From: Bacteroidota bacterium
Lineage (GTDB): Bacteria > Bacteroidota > Bacteroidia > Chitinophagales > Chitinophagaceae
DNA: 64,000 bases
Direction of reading: 5' to 3'
Assembly: GCA_018266575.1 (NCBI GenBank)
Contig: JAFEAE010000009.1
Location: 22,262-86,261 of the forward strand
A program made the position numbers and the translations under genes. Positions 34,658 to 45,592 of the stretch are shown here, in pieces. The notes below the pieces were generated by a model, which was given only the letters and a program-made list of their open reading frames with translations, had not been told where the DNA came from and made no database searches. The stretch's first letter is position 1, and every line of letters starts with the position of its first letter.

Positions 34658-35914
34658 CTAAACAATCCCCGCCAGCTCGAGGCTTTTCTTTTTAAGCTTT
34701 CTGATCTCCATATCTTCTACCACAGCTTCAGGTAAAAGAATCAGGGACGTATTATTATCCTTCCACCAGGTGTTTTGTTTAAGTTCATTGAAATGGATTC
34801 CGCCTACCAGGTATTTGCGTGCAGAACCGGCATGCCATTCATCGATCCATTCAAATTTTTCACGCGGAATATATTTCCAGTCGTCGAAACTAACGTACAC
34901 CTTCACATGAAAATCATTCGTGAGCTGGTGAGGTGTGTGATGGTATAATTTTTTGTATTCGTATTTGTATTGATAACGCAATGCGGAAAGGTCGCTCAAT
35001 ATTGCAGATGCTGTCGGAAAACTTCCTGCGCCTTTTCCGTAGAAAAATTGTTTGTCGGCAAAACTGCTTTCGATGACCACTCCGTTATATTCATTTTTTA
35101 CAAAAGCAAGGTGTCCGTCTAATTTTACAAACTGTGGTAATACAAATGCAGCAACTTTACCGTTTTGTAATTTTTTCGCCTGTGCAACTAATTTGATGTC
35201 GAAATTTTTTTCTTTGGAAACAGCAGCATCAGCGGACTGAATATTTTGAATGCCGTTGAATACAATATTTTCAGGGCGTTCAATGATTCCGTAGGCATGA
35301 GTCAGTAAAAATGTCCATTTATTAACGGCGTCAAAACCTTCCACATCTAATTTCGGATCGCTTTCTGCAAAACCTAATTGTTGTGCGAGTAATAATGCCT
35401 CCTGGAACTCTAATTTTTCTTCAAACATTTTGGTAAGAATAAAATTAGTAGAACCATTCACGATCGCACGAATGGAGTATAACAAGTCGTTGTCATAATA
35501 TTCTTCCAAATTCCGAATCACAGGAATAGATGCACAAGCAGCGGATTCATATAATAATGATTCGCCGGTTTGTTTTTGTAGCTCCAGTAATTCAGGCAAA
35601 TATTCCGCGATCATTTTTTTGCTGGCACTCACTACCGATTTTCCGTTGCTTAATGCCGTTGAAACAATTTCAAACGCAGCTTCTGAATCGTTGATCACTT
35701 CAATGATTACATTGATATCCGGATCGGATAACAAATCATTCTTATCGGCGGTAAATAATTCCTGCGATGCGTCTCTTTTCTTTTCGGGGTTTTTAATGCA
35801 AACTTTTTTTATCGATGCTTTGAGGGATGGGGTTTGTTGCAATACCTTATAAACTCCTTCACCTACTACTCCAAATCCAAATAAGCCGATTGTTAACTGC
35901 TTGTGTGCTTCCAT
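34658..35914 (-). CDS. hom: Homoserine dehydrogenase
   Basis: A 418-residue NAD(P)-dependent enzyme that reduces aspartate semialdehyde to homoserine. The Rossmann motif GLFGFGVVGEGVYKVL lies at 10-25. The catalytic domain shows SASKKMIAEY, YESAACASIPVIRNLEEYYDND and VNGSTNFILTKMFEE, then GFAESDPKLDVEGFDAVNKW, the classical active-site block. The last 90 residues do not look like a standard ACT domain, so feedback control may differ. It is the last gene of the methionine operon and starts two bases after the metX stop. Supplying homoserine beside the acylation and sulfhydrylation genes makes the operon nearly self-contained. Confidence 0.95.
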   Translation of the reverse strand: MEAHKQLTIGLFGFGVVGEGVYKVLQQTPSLKASIKKVCIKNPEKKRDASQELFTADKNDLLSDPDINVIIEVINDSEAAFEIVSTALSNGKSVVSASKKMIAEYLPELLELQKQTGESLLYESAACASIPVIRNLEEYYDNDLLYSIRAIVNGSTNFILTKMFEEKLEFQEALLLAQQLGFAESDPKLDVEGFDAVNKWTFLLTHAYGIIERPENIVFNGIQNIQSADAAVSKEKNFDIKLVAQAKKLQNGKVAAFVLPQFVKLDGHLAFVKNEYNGVVIESSFADKQFFYGKGAGSFPTASAILSDLSALRYQYKYEYKKLYHHTPHQLTNDFHVKVYVSFDDWKYIPREKFEWIDEWHAGSARKYLVGGIHFNELKQNTWWKDNNTSLILLPEAVVEDMEIRKLKKKSLELAGIV

Positions 35915-35916
35915 AA

Positions 35917-36969
35917 CTAATTTATTGCTGCAAATTTATTATGCACTGTCTTTTCTTTTTGAATAAATTCTTTAATAAGATTTCCTATAGATTCAAACTC
36001 CAGTAAAAAGCCATCATGCCCATACGAAGAGTGAATGGTTTTATATAATGCAAACGGAATATGCATTGCAAGGAATTGCTGCTCGATAATCGGAAATAAA
36101 ATATCCGTGTGTATCCCTATTGCCAATGTTCTTGCTTTAATGCTTTGCAATGCTTTTTCAACAGAACCTCTTCCACGGCCAACATTATGGGAATCCATGC
36201 TTTGGCTCAGCTTGTAATAACTAAATGCATTAAAACGCTTCGCTAATTTTTCTCCCTGGTAACGTTGATAGGATTCGCTTTTGAAACCATCGATCAGTTC
36301 ATTGCTTTCTTCCGATTGCGAAAGCTGGTAACTATCATAGTGACGGTATGATAGCAGCGCCACTGATCTTGCCACTTTCATTCCTTCAATGCCGGCTTGC
36401 GGGTTTTTTTCTTGCCAGCTTGCATCTGCTTCAATACACAAACGCTGTGATGCATTGAAAGCAATTGCCCATGATGAATGCTGCGCATTGGTAGCAATCG
36501 GAAAAATATATTCAAACAATTCCGGTTCTTCAATTGCCCATTCCAATAATTGTTGCCCGCCCATAGAGCCACCAATACCAATGCGGATTTTTTGTATTCC
36601 TAAAAATTCACGCAGCGGCTGATACGCACGTATCATATCTCTCGGCGTGAAAAAAGGAAATTCATGATAATACGGCTCGCCGTTTTTCGGATCAATATCA
36701 AGCGGGCTGATGCTTCCATAACAACTGCCCGGCATGTTCACACACACAATAAAATATTCAGCCGGGTCAAACACGGTTGATTCGCCAACCAAACCTGCCC
36801 ACCATTCTGCGGGGTCGCTGTTTGCAGTAAGCGCATGAAATATCCAAACCACATTATCTCCGTCTGCATTCAACTTTCCATGTGTTGTATAAGCAAGATG
36901 ATATTGCGGAAGAATTACTCCCGATTCAAGCGCAAAAGATTTATCGTATGTGAATTGTTTAGTAAGCAA
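35917..36969 (-). CDS. metX: Homoserine O-acetyltransferase
   Basis: An alpha/beta hydrolase-fold enzyme making O-acetylhomoserine. FALESGVILPQYHLAYTTHGKLNADGDNVVWIFHALTANSD is the usual N-terminus. The nucleophile Ser lies in GGSMGGQQLLEW, and the Asp and His are in HTDILFP and YGHDGF. The start is uncertain. The frame is open to an ATG at 37161, but that would overlap metY by 77 bases and translate a heptamer repeat hairpin. No ATG, GTG or other TTG lies between. The TTG at 36969 (about 350 residues, normal family length) or the ATT at 36984 are the likely starts; TTG is used here. Confidence 0.85.
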   Translation of the reverse strand: MLTKQFTYDKSFALESGVILPQYHLAYTTHGKLNADGDNVVWIFHALTANSDPAEWWAGLVGESTVFDPAEYFIVCVNMPGSCYGSISPLDIDPKNGEPYYHEFPFFTPRDMIRAYQPLREFLGIQKIRIGIGGSMGGQQLLEWAIEEPELFEYIFPIATNAQHSSWAIAFNASQRLCIEADASWQEKNPQAGIEGMKVARSVALLSYRHYDSYQLSQSEESNELIDGFKSESYQRYQGEKLAKRFNAFSYYKLSQSMDSHNVGRGRGSVEKALQSIKARTLAIGIHTDILFPIIEQQFLAMHIPFALYKTIHSSYGHDGFLLEFESIGNLIKEFIQKEKTVHNKFAAIN

Positions 36970-36983
36970 TGTTTGTTTTTTAA

Positions 36984-37084
36984 TTAAGTCAGGAAGTCCG
37001 GAAGACGGAAAGTCGGAAAGAGTGAAGAATACTTCAAGCTTGCGGACTTGCGGACTTTCCGTCTTCCGGACTTCCTGACTCTTA

Positions 37085-37085
<1 letters not shown>
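36984..37085. repeat. Inverted 7-bp repeat arrays between metY and metX
   Basis: The arms at 36988-37014 and 37053-37079 are perfect 27-base inverted repeats built from seven-base units near GGAAGTC, with a 38-base loop that continues the same rhythm. The structure begins at the metY stop codon and ends just before the presumed metX start, so it could form a large hairpin in the operon mRNA. Confidence 0.85.
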
Positions 37086-38825
<1,740 letters not shown>

Positions 38826-40007
38826 TTAATTGAAAACAACTTCGGCCTTCTCATGACTGTTAACGGAAAGTTTCGCAAGGGCTTGTTCAAGGTCCTGCAA
38901 AAGGTCTTCAACATCTTCCAATCCAACGCTTAACCGCAGCAGGCTATCGCTTACTCCTGCTTCTTTTCGTTTCTGTGCTGGTATCGATTTATGCGTCATT
39001 GTTGCCGGATGGCTGAGCAGGCTCTTAATCCCACCTAAGCTTTCTGCGAGCTTAAAAAGCGTTGTAGATGTTGCAAATTCAATCGCAGCTTCTTCTGTAT
39101 CGTTTTTCAGGGTGAATGAAACGACCCCTCCAAAACCTTTTGCCTGCTTTTTTGCAATTGTGTGATTTGGGTGCGATTTCAAACCCGGGTAAAATACATT
39201 TTCAACCAGCGGATGTTGTTCTAAAAATATTGCGATCTCCAATGCACTTGCACAATGTTGTTTGATGCGTAATGGCAATGTTTCTATTCCGCGTATCAGC
39301 AGCCAACTATCAAACGGAGATAAAATTGCACCGGTTGCATTCTGAAAGAATTTTATTTTTTCGCCAAGTTCTTTATCTGCGGTTATCACAAGGCCTGCAA
39401 TGAGGTCGCTGTGGCCGCCGAGATATTTTGTGGCACTATGCACTACAATATCAGCTCCCAGCGAAATAGGTTTTTGTAAGGCGGGTGAAGCAAAAGTATT
39501 ATCCACGCAAAGTAAACACCGGCGCGCCTTGGCAATTTTTGCAATTGCTTCAATATCCGAAATTTTTAAGGTCGGGTTTGTTGGCGTTTCTATCCAGATA
39601 AGTTTTGTTTTGTTCGTTATGGCATTAAAAATAGTTGAAGGATCCGTTGCATCAACATAGGTAACACGCACGCCAAATTTTTTGTACACCTGTTCAAACA
39701 AACGAAATGCACCACCGTAAATATCATCTACGGCAATGATTTCATCTCCTGATTGTAATAATTTTATTACAGCATCAATAGCTGCAAGCCCGCTGCTGAA
39801 TGCAAGCCCGACGCTTCCGTTTTCCAATTGTGCAATGATGTCTTCTAGCGTGGCACGTGTGGGGTTTCCGCTTCTTGCATAATCATAACCTTTGTTTACG
39901 CCAGGGGCTTCCTGTACAAAAGTGGATGTCTGGTAAATAGGAACTGAGATTGCACCTGTTAACGGGTCAACGGGAATGCTGTGAATGAGTTGTGTTGTCG
40001 CTTGCAT
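38826..40007 (-). CDS. Cystathionine gamma-synthase/beta-lyase family PLP enzyme
   Basis: A 393-residue PLP-dependent trans-sulfuration enzyme. YDYARSGNPTRATLEDIIAQLENG and the PLP lysine in VHSATKYLGGHSDLIAGLV mark the MetB/MetC/cystathionine gamma-lyase group. SHPATMTHKSIPAQKRKEAGVSDSLLRLSVGLED at the C-terminus is typical. MetB, MetC and gamma-lyase cannot be told apart reliably by eye. It is the first gene after the SAM-I riboswitch, which supports a biosynthetic role in homocysteine or methionine formation. Confidence 0.9.
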   Translation of the reverse strand: MQATTQLIHSIPVDPLTGAISVPIYQTSTFVQEAPGVNKGYDYARSGNPTRATLEDIIAQLENGSVGLAFSSGLAAIDAVIKLLQSGDEIIAVDDIYGGAFRLFEQVYKKFGVRVTYVDATDPSTIFNAITNKTKLIWIETPTNPTLKISDIEAIAKIAKARRCLLCVDNTFASPALQKPISLGADIVVHSATKYLGGHSDLIAGLVITADKELGEKIKFFQNATGAILSPFDSWLLIRGIETLPLRIKQHCASALEIAIFLEQHPLVENVFYPGLKSHPNHTIAKKQAKGFGGVVSFTLKNDTEEAAIEFATSTTLFKLAESLGGIKSLLSHPATMTHKSIPAQKRKEAGVSDSLLRLSVGLEDVEDLLQDLEQALAKLSVNSHEKAEVVFN

Positions 40008-40085
40008 GATTTCATTTTTTTTAGTGAGTAATTGTTTGCGACATCACTTACCATCGATACTCTGTCGGAGAGGATTTCTATAAAA

Positions 40086-40122
40086 TAAAAAAGCCCTTCC
40101 GGAGTCAGAAGAGCTTTTTTTA
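40086..40122 (-). terminator. Riboswitch-linked intrinsic terminator
   Basis: On the minus strand AAGCTCTTC pairs with GAAGGGCTT around a short loop, followed by TTTTTTATTTTA. It lies between the SAM-I aptamer and the first met gene, where a SAM-controlled premature terminator would be expected. Confidence 0.85.
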
Positions 40123-40153
40123 TAACAAATATTTTTTGGAAAGCCTTAATCTG

Positions 40154-40262
40154 ACTTATCTTTTCCCGCATTAAGCGGGATGGAGTTGGCACCTTATTGT
40201 TATTGCTAACAACAGGTTGTCAAGGCTTCATCGGGCCATTTCCCTCAGCCTTTCTTGATAAG
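40154..40262 (-). promoter_or_regulatory. SAM-I (S-box) riboswitch aptamer
   Basis: Read on the minus strand, the sequence contains the S-box hallmarks in order: the 5' P1 strand CTTATCAAG, GAGGGAAATGGCCC, the kink-turn GATGAAGCC, ACAACC, AAGGTGCCAACTCC, a GC-rich P4 hairpin, and the closing P1 strand GATAAG. The S-adenosylmethionine pocket bases are therefore intact. With the terminator at 40086-40122 it should switch off the methionine genes when SAM is abundant. Confidence 0.93.
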
Positions 40263-40281
40263 AGATGTATAAGAACTGGTA

Positions 40282-40312
40282 CAAAGATATAAGGCAATCT
40301 TGAATCACCAAA
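40282..40312 (-). promoter_or_regulatory. Bacteroidota-type promoter of the methionine operon
   Basis: On the minus strand TTTG (40312-40309) and TATCTTTG (40289-40282) are separated by 19 bases, matching the -33 TTTG / -7 TAnnTTTG consensus of the phylum. Transcription would start about 40275, a few bases before the riboswitch. Confidence 0.75.
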
Positions 40313-40647
40313 TAATTCTTTTAAAACCTATTGAAATAATAGACTGATAAAATATGTGCGATTTCTATAGAACCACCGTCAGTTAACCGTTCGCAGATTT
40401 AAATTCAAACTTGCAAATTGAATACCGTTTATTGCAGGCTTTTACATTTGGCGACCAGCATTTAATCTTTCTTCTAATCGTTATACATTTGCAACATCTC
40501 ATCCACGTTGGGGCAGGAGCAACGATATTGAAAAGAATATTGCTGCTGTAAACTCCAAAAAAACAAAAATTACAGAACCTAAAAACTGAAAAAGAAATTA
40601 AGAATTTGAAGAACTGAGGACTGACGGCCGACGACCTATAACTGTTC
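40313..40647. other. Intergenic region between met promoter and HtrA-like gene
   Basis: About 335 bases. Bases 40611-40645 read as five units of seven bases (near GGACTGA) ending at the HtrA-like stop codon. Nothing else was recognised. Confidence 0.45.
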
Positions 40648-42033
40648 TCATTTTCTCTTCCGGTAGGCAATAATGAGCAATACGCCGAGTAAAACAAAAC
40701 CTAAAACGAGTAATACATTTTTTATTTGTTTGTTGGATCTATCTTCTCCGTTATTGATCCTGGCTTTGCAATTCGCAATGTAATAGTCAACAGTTGGATA
40801 ATTGTTGTTCAGGTTTTTTACATTTTCAAAACTACCAAGTGCCTTTTTATAGTATTGCTGGTCAAAGCAATTCAACCCTTCGCCGAACAAAACAGTAGCA
40901 TTACTTAATGCCGGGGCTACATTCACCGAATCCATAAAATCTTTTACAATAGAAGCAGGGAGCGCAAAATTTAACCCTGCTGCAAGCGACCCGTTATTTT
41001 CAATACTGCCAAATGTAGTAAGCCCGATCACTTCACCATTGCTGTTGCAGACAGGGCCACCACTACTGCCGTGATTGATGTTTGCATCCATTTGCAAAAC
41101 CGGCCATCCATTTACTGATTTTTTTATAGCGCTGATGATGCCCGTAGTAAGCGTTGGTTCGATCGAGGACTCTGCAGAAACAAAATCATTGTTTGTTACG
41201 GGCCCGGGATAACCGTACACATAAACCTGCTCGCCTACACGCGGCAACTGCAATTTTGCAATTTTTAAAGTCGGGAGGTTTGACACACTATCGATCTTCA
41301 ATATAGCAATATCTTTTCCCGGCATAGCAAGCCCTTTAATAATTACAGATGCACTCTTTGTTTCAGTATAAGAAATTTTATCGGTGCTATCCTGCCGGTA
41401 AACAACATAAATATTTTTACGGAGGTCATTCAACTCCATAGAAAAAAGGCGTGAATACACAGATGCATAGGTATTGTATAATAAACTTCGTTGCTGCTCT
41501 GTGAATGTTGTTGCCCACGATTGTTCCAGTGCACTGATATTTGCATCAGTGATCTGCTGAAACGCAGATAAAATAAAATGCCGGCGGATGAATGTGTTAT
41601 CCCTTTCTGTAAGATGGCTGTTAGTAGCAACATATCCATCTCCGGTAATGAAAAATCCGGTACCCGTTGCCGTTATTTCTTGTGTTTGTTTGATATAATC
41701 GTACGTTGGTTTAAAAAAACGGGATGGGTTATTATTCATTTCTTTCAATACAATATCCAATTTCTGTTCGGCGGAAAATACAATACCGTTAGTATCGATT
41801 CGCTGAATGGAATCAAGCAAAAAATTAAACCGCCGGGCATCGATCTTCATATTCTTTACATACACGTTGGCAGAGAAAACCGTTTTCACCATTACTACAC
41901 CGGGCCTGTTCAATGCATAGTTATCCATTGCAGAAATTTGCTGAGCATAGGCGGTATTGAAAATAAAAGGCAGGAAAATTATACAACATACATATATAAC
42001 ATGCGTGGCATTCGGTTGATTCATACGATCCAT
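40648..42033 (-). CDS. HtrA-like trypsin-fold serine protease with C-terminal membrane anchor
   Basis: A 461-residue protein with a signal peptide (about 1-30, ending AYA-Q). The trypsin triad fits His140 (VATNSHLTE), Asp241 (GKDIAILKID) and Ser324 (HGSSGGPV). The His-Asp interval holds an extra helical segment of about 100 residues, longer than in DegP/DegS. No PDZ domain is visible. After the protease comes a short TPR-like stretch (CFDQQYYKKALGSFENVKNLNNNYPTV) and one C-terminal transmembrane helix (NVLLVLGFVLLGVLLIIAY) with a basic tail. It is thus a membrane-tethered periplasmic protease, a probable quality-control or signalling enzyme. A second Met at codon 4 could be the start. Confidence 0.85.
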   Translation of the reverse strand: MDRMNQPNATHVIYVCCIIFLPFIFNTAYAQQISAMDNYALNRPGVVMVKTVFSANVYVKNMKIDARRFNFLLDSIQRIDTNGIVFSAEQKLDIVLKEMNNNPSRFFKPTYDYIKQTQEITATGTGFFITGDGYVATNSHLTERDNTFIRRHFILSAFQQITDANISALEQSWATTFTEQQRSLLYNTYASVYSRLFSMELNDLRKNIYVVYRQDSTDKISYTETKSASVIIKGLAMPGKDIAILKIDSVSNLPTLKIAKLQLPRVGEQVYVYGYPGPVTNNDFVSAESSIEPTLTTGIISAIKKSVNGWPVLQMDANINHGSSGGPVCNSNGEVIGLTTFGSIENNGSLAAGLNFALPASIVKDFMDSVNVAPALSNATVLFGEGLNCFDQQYYKKALGSFENVKNLNNNYPTVDYYIANCKARINNGEDRSNKQIKNVLLVLGFVLLGVLLIIAYRKRK

Positions 42034-42091
42034 CTTTGAATTAGAACTCGAAAAAAGCTAACTTGTTGTACTATTGCCTCCGAAATTTATT

Positions 42092-43360
42092 ATGTCTATT
42101 TCACAAATTCCATTGGCAGAACGCTTAAGGCCGCAAACATTGGAAGAGTTAGCAGGCCAGCAACACCTTACAGGTAAAGGTAGTATTTTACGCACCGCAA
42201 TCGAGCATGGAAAAATTCCGTCCATCATTTTATGGGGGCCGCCGGGAACCGGCAAAACAACCATTGCTAACATTATTGCACATGCGCTGCAATTACCTTT
42301 CTATACACTCAGTGCAATTTCTTCCGGCGTGAAGGAAGTGCGTGAAGTAATACAGGAAGCAAAAGAAAAACCGGGCTCCATATTATTTATTGATGAAATA
42401 CATCGCTTCAATAAAGGGCAACAAGATGCGTTGCTTGGAGCAGTTGAAAAAGGGACGATCACATTAATTGGAGCCACAACAGAAAACCCATCTTTTGAAG
42501 TGAACAGTGCATTGTTAAGCCGTTGCCAGGTATACGTATTAAAACCACTGGATAAAAAAGAACTCATCTCTTTATTACAAAACGCAATTACAAAAGATGA
42601 AGAGCTTAAAAAAAAGAATATTGAATTAAAAGAAACAGAAGCTTTGATAAATATTTCCGGCGGTGATGCACGGAAACTTTTGAATTTGCTTGAACTGGTT
42701 TGCAACTCTGCCGATAAAAATAAAATTGTAATTACGGATGCGTTGGTGATGGATGTTGCACAAAAACGGATTGCTTTATACGATAAGCAGGGCGAGCAAC
42801 ATTATGATATCATCTCTGCATTTATTAAATCCATGCGTGGAAGCGACCCGAATGCAGCAGTATATTGGCTGGCAAGAATGATTGAGGGGGGTGAAGATGT
42901 AAAATTTATTGCACGCCGCATGGTAATATTAGCAAGTGAAGATATCGGCAATGCAAATCCCAATGCATTATTATTAGCGAATGCTACTTTTGATGCAGTC
43001 AACAAAATCGGGTATCCTGAATCGCAACTGATACTTTCGCAATGTGCTGCATATCTTGCTTCTTCACCCAAAAGCAACAGCTCATTGAAAGCAATTGTAT
43101 CTGCACTCGAAGCGGTGCGCAAATACGGCGATCTCGCTGTGCCTTTTCACATCCGTAATGCGCCCACTAAACTAATGAAGGATTTAGACTATGGAAAAGA
43201 TTATGATTACAGCCATGATCACGAAAATAATTTTTCGCAACAGGAATATTTGCCGAAAGAAATCAGCGGAACCAAATTTTATGATCCCGGAAAAAATACA
43301 CGTGAAGAAGAATTGCGAAAATTTTTAAAAACACTTTGGAAAGAAAAATATGGGTATTAG
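42092..43360 (+). CDS. rarA: Replication-associated recombination protein A (RarA/MgsA)
   Basis: A 422-residue clamp-loader-like AAA+ ATPase that acts at stalled replication forks. The ATG at 42092 gives MSISQIPLAERLRPQTLEELAGQQHL, the normal family N-terminus; a TTG six codons upstream is not needed. Walker A is GPPGTGKTT, Walker B LFIDEIH, sensor 1 GATTENPSF and the arginine finger NSALLSRC. The C-terminal tetramerisation region shows YDIISAFIKSMRGSDPNAAVYWLARM. It is divergent from the HtrA-like gene by 58 bases. Confidence 0.96.
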   Translation: MSISQIPLAERLRPQTLEELAGQQHLTGKGSILRTAIEHGKIPSIILWGPPGTGKTTIANIIAHALQLPFYTLSAISSGVKEVREVIQEAKEKPGSILFIDEIHRFNKGQQDALLGAVEKGTITLIGATTENPSFEVNSALLSRCQVYVLKPLDKKELISLLQNAITKDEELKKKNIELKETEALINISGGDARKLLNLLELVCNSADKNKIVITDALVMDVAQKRIALYDKQGEQHYDIISAFIKSMRGSDPNAAVYWLARMIEGGEDVKFIARRMVILASEDIGNANPNALLLANATFDAVNKIGYPESQLILSQCAAYLASSPKSNSSLKAIVSALEAVRKYGDLAVPFHIRNAPTKLMKDLDYGKDYDYSHDHENNFSQQEYLPKEISGTKFYDPGKNTREEELRKFLKTLWKEKYGY

Positions 43361-43363
43361 GGT

Positions 43364-43526
43364 TGAAGGTATAGGGAGGAAGCGGCAAAAAGCAAGGAAC
43401 AAGAAACAAAAAATTTTACTGCGGAAGCTGAAAGTAAATAATATCACCAACTTCCTATTCATCACAACCATAAACCTTATACTTTATACCCTTTACCTTA
43501 TATCATAAATTATAAATCTCAAATCT
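43364..43526. repeat. 7-bp repeat arrays between rarA and the GNAT gene
   Basis: Units near AAGGAAC run from 43366 to 43414, starting just after the rarA stop. Units near TATACCT / TAAATCT run from 43471 to 43526 and stop four bases before the GNAT start codon. Orientation of the two is roughly opposed (AAGGTAT against ACCTTAT). Confidence 0.75.
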
Positions 43527-43529
43527 TGT

Positions 43530-43976
43530 ATGACCTGGACCTGCAAAAAATTTGATGAATTAACGCCATATGAGCTGTACGCCATTCTGCAATTGCGGAA
43601 TGATATTTTTGTAGTTGAGCAAAATTGTATTTTCCAGGATGCAGATAACAAGGACCAGTATTGTTTTCACCTGATGGGCTGGGAAGAAAAAAAGCTCGTT
43701 GCTTATACGCGGATTGTACCTGCGGGAATTTCCTATGCAGAATCTTCTATAGGTCGTGTCGTAGTTTCACGACAGGCAAGGAAAAATGGCACAGGAAAAT
43801 TACTGATGCAAAAATCAATTGAAACATTATTTAATTTATTTGGGAAGGTTGAAATAAAAATAGGTGCTCAGTTATATCTTAAAAAATTTTACGAATCACT
43901 TGGGTTTCAGCAAACGGGCGATATATATTTAGAAGATGGTATCGAACATATTGAAATGAAATTTACTCCACGATAA
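43530..43976 (+). CDS. GNAT-family N-acetyltransferase, ElaA-like
   Basis: A 148-residue cytoplasmic acetyltransferase. ELYAILQLRNDIFVVEQNC at the N-terminus and LVAYTRIVPAG are typical of ElaA-type proteins. The acetyl-CoA loop is SRQARKNGTGKLLM, with IGRVVV as strand beta4 and FYESLGFQQTGDIYLEDGIEHIEM at the end. The substrate is unknown. Size and motif order match the family. The start lies directly after a heptamer array. Confidence 0.9.
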   Translation: MTWTCKKFDELTPYELYAILQLRNDIFVVEQNCIFQDADNKDQYCFHLMGWEEKKLVAYTRIVPAGISYAESSIGRVVVSRQARKNGTGKLLMQKSIETLFNLFGKVEIKIGAQLYLKKFYESLGFQQTGDIYLEDGIEHIEMKFTPR

Positions 43977-44127
43977 AAACCAAATCCAGAATCTGGAAAA
44001 AATCCAAATAAAATAATTCGTCTTTCACACACAAAAAAAACAAATTCTGCGTTTGTTGTAAGATAACCAGTTTTTGTTTTATTTAGAGCTGGATCCAAAC
44101 CATCGGAAAACTAAAATCTAATATTCA

Positions 44128-45099
44128 ATGAAACAGAGTTTACACTCCTTGTTGTGGAAGTGTTTCTTTCTACTAACGCTTTTATTCACACTACACTTTA
44201 CTTCGTTCGGGCAATTATCTTCAGGAATGTATTATGAAGCCGGTGTTACTGTTGGCCCAATGGGTTTTCTTGGCGACCTCGGCGGCAACTACGGACGTGG
44301 TACCAGTTTTGTAAAAGATTACAATTTCAAGACAACCAAACTTTCTGGTGGCGCTTTTTTAGCTGCGTATCCTGCAGAATGGCTCGGCTTTCGCCTTGCA
44401 TTGAATTTTGGAAGTGTTTCCGGCAATGATGCTTATACTAATGTAAAAGGTGGAGAAGAAACAACACGTAAAAACAGGAACCTCGATTTCCGCTCAAACA
44501 TACTCGAAGCATTTGTTGCTACCGAAATTTACCCAACAGTTTTTCTGGAAGAAGATCCTACTGACGTACAAGGAAGATTGCGCCCTTACGGATTAATTGG
44601 TATCGGAGTATTTCATTTTAATCCACAAGGAACATATCATAACCCGGCAACAAACCAGGATGAGTGGGTTGACCTGCGCCCTTTGCATACGGAAGGAGAA
44701 GGTTTCCCGGAATATCCTGACAGAAAAGAATATTCACTTACACAATTAAATATACCAATGGGCATTGGTGTGAAATATTATTTCAGCAAGAATGTAAACC
44801 TGTCTTTTGAAATCGTACACCGTAAAACGTTTACAGATTATATAGATGACGTGAGTACTACATTTGTTGATCCGAGTGTATTTTATGCACACCTTCCTGC
44901 AGCGCAGGCGAAAATTGCAGACTACATGTCTAATAAAAGCCCGCTCAGGGACCAGCATGTAGGTTATGACCCGGGAAGTAAAAGGGGCGACCCGACACAG
45001 AACGACGCATATTTTACAATGGGTTTCAAATTAGGTATCCGTTTGGGAACTGGTAACGAGTGGAGAAATTCAACACGTTGCCCTGTATTACGTTTCTGA
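44128..45099 (+). CDS. Outer-membrane beta-barrel protein (DUF6089-like)
   Basis: A 323-residue protein with a signal peptide (about 1-28, ending SFG-Q). The mature part opens with YYEAGVTVGPMGFLGDLGGNYG, a hallmark of a family of Bacteroidota outer-membrane proteins with predicted beta-barrels, and continues with amphipathic strands (RLALNFGSVSG, RPYGLIGIGVFHFN, IGVKYYFSKNVNLSFEIVHR). The C-terminus ends in Phe. Its role is unknown; relatives are often found near cell-envelope genes. Confidence 0.8.
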   Translation: MKQSLHSLLWKCFFLLTLLFTLHFTSFGQLSSGMYYEAGVTVGPMGFLGDLGGNYGRGTSFVKDYNFKTTKLSGGAFLAAYPAEWLGFRLALNFGSVSGNDAYTNVKGGEETTRKNRNLDFRSNILEAFVATEIYPTVFLEEDPTDVQGRLRPYGLIGIGVFHFNPQGTYHNPATNQDEWVDLRPLHTEGEGFPEYPDRKEYSLTQLNIPMGIGVKYYFSKNVNLSFEIVHRKTFTDYIDDVSTTFVDPSVFYAHLPAAQAKIADYMSNKSPLRDQHVGYDPGSKRGDPTQNDAYFTMGFKLGIRLGTGNEWRNSTRCPVLRF

Positions 45100-45172
45100 T
45101 TCGTGCTTTGCATCAACATATTTATTTAATCCGTACCCTATTTAATAACGCTCTGAAAACACTGATTTGTTC

Positions 45173-45592
45173 ATGACGAAAACTATACGTTCAAAAAAAA
45201 TATCTCTTCGTCTTTTTATCATCCCGGTTGCAGCGTTGCTATTATTATCCGCATTTGTGTTGCCGGATACCAATAAACACACGCTCAGAAAACACGCAGA
45301 TAAAACACCGGTTTACGACAGCATCGTTGTAAACAAATTTTCAGGAAACAAAAAATATAAGATCAGGCTGTTCCCTGACGCATACAGGCAGGTGCTTCTT
45401 ATTTCGGCAGAAGGAAAGCAGAAAAAAGACTACCGTTTTTTTATGTTTGATATGGATGGTAAACTGATCAGCGAAGCGGATATACATGACCGTGAGACAA
45501 CCGTTTTTGAAGACGTTGAAAAAGGGAATTATTTGTTTGAGATTTTCAGTAATGATGAGAGGATTGAAAATGGCAACCTGATCATTAAATAG
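45173..45592 (+). CDS. Hypothetical exported or membrane-anchored protein
   Basis: A 139-residue protein not recognised as a named family. The ATG at 45173 is chosen over a TTG two codons upstream. Residues 8-30 form a signal or anchor (LRLFIIPVAALLLLSAFVLP). The rest is a small beta-rich domain; the ending FEDVEKGNYLFEIFSNDERIENGNLIIK resembles the C-terminal beta-sandwich sorting domain of type IX secretion substrates, but without enough of the domain to be sure. It follows the barrel gene by 73 bases and may share its transcript. Confidence 0.6.
   Translation: MTKTIRSKKISLRLFIIPVAALLLLSAFVLPDTNKHTLRKHADKTPVYDSIVVNKFSGNKKYKIRLFPDAYRQVLLISAEGKQKKDYRFFMFDMDGKLISEADIHDRETTVFEDVEKGNYLFEIFSNDERIENGNLIIK

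Noticed and set aside
41578..42039. 153-codon open frame opposite the HtrA-like gene
   Set aside because: Antisense to a protease with an intact triad and signal peptide; no motif of its own.
42301..42705. 134-codon open frame opposite rarA
   Set aside because: Antisense to the conserved ATPase core of RarA.
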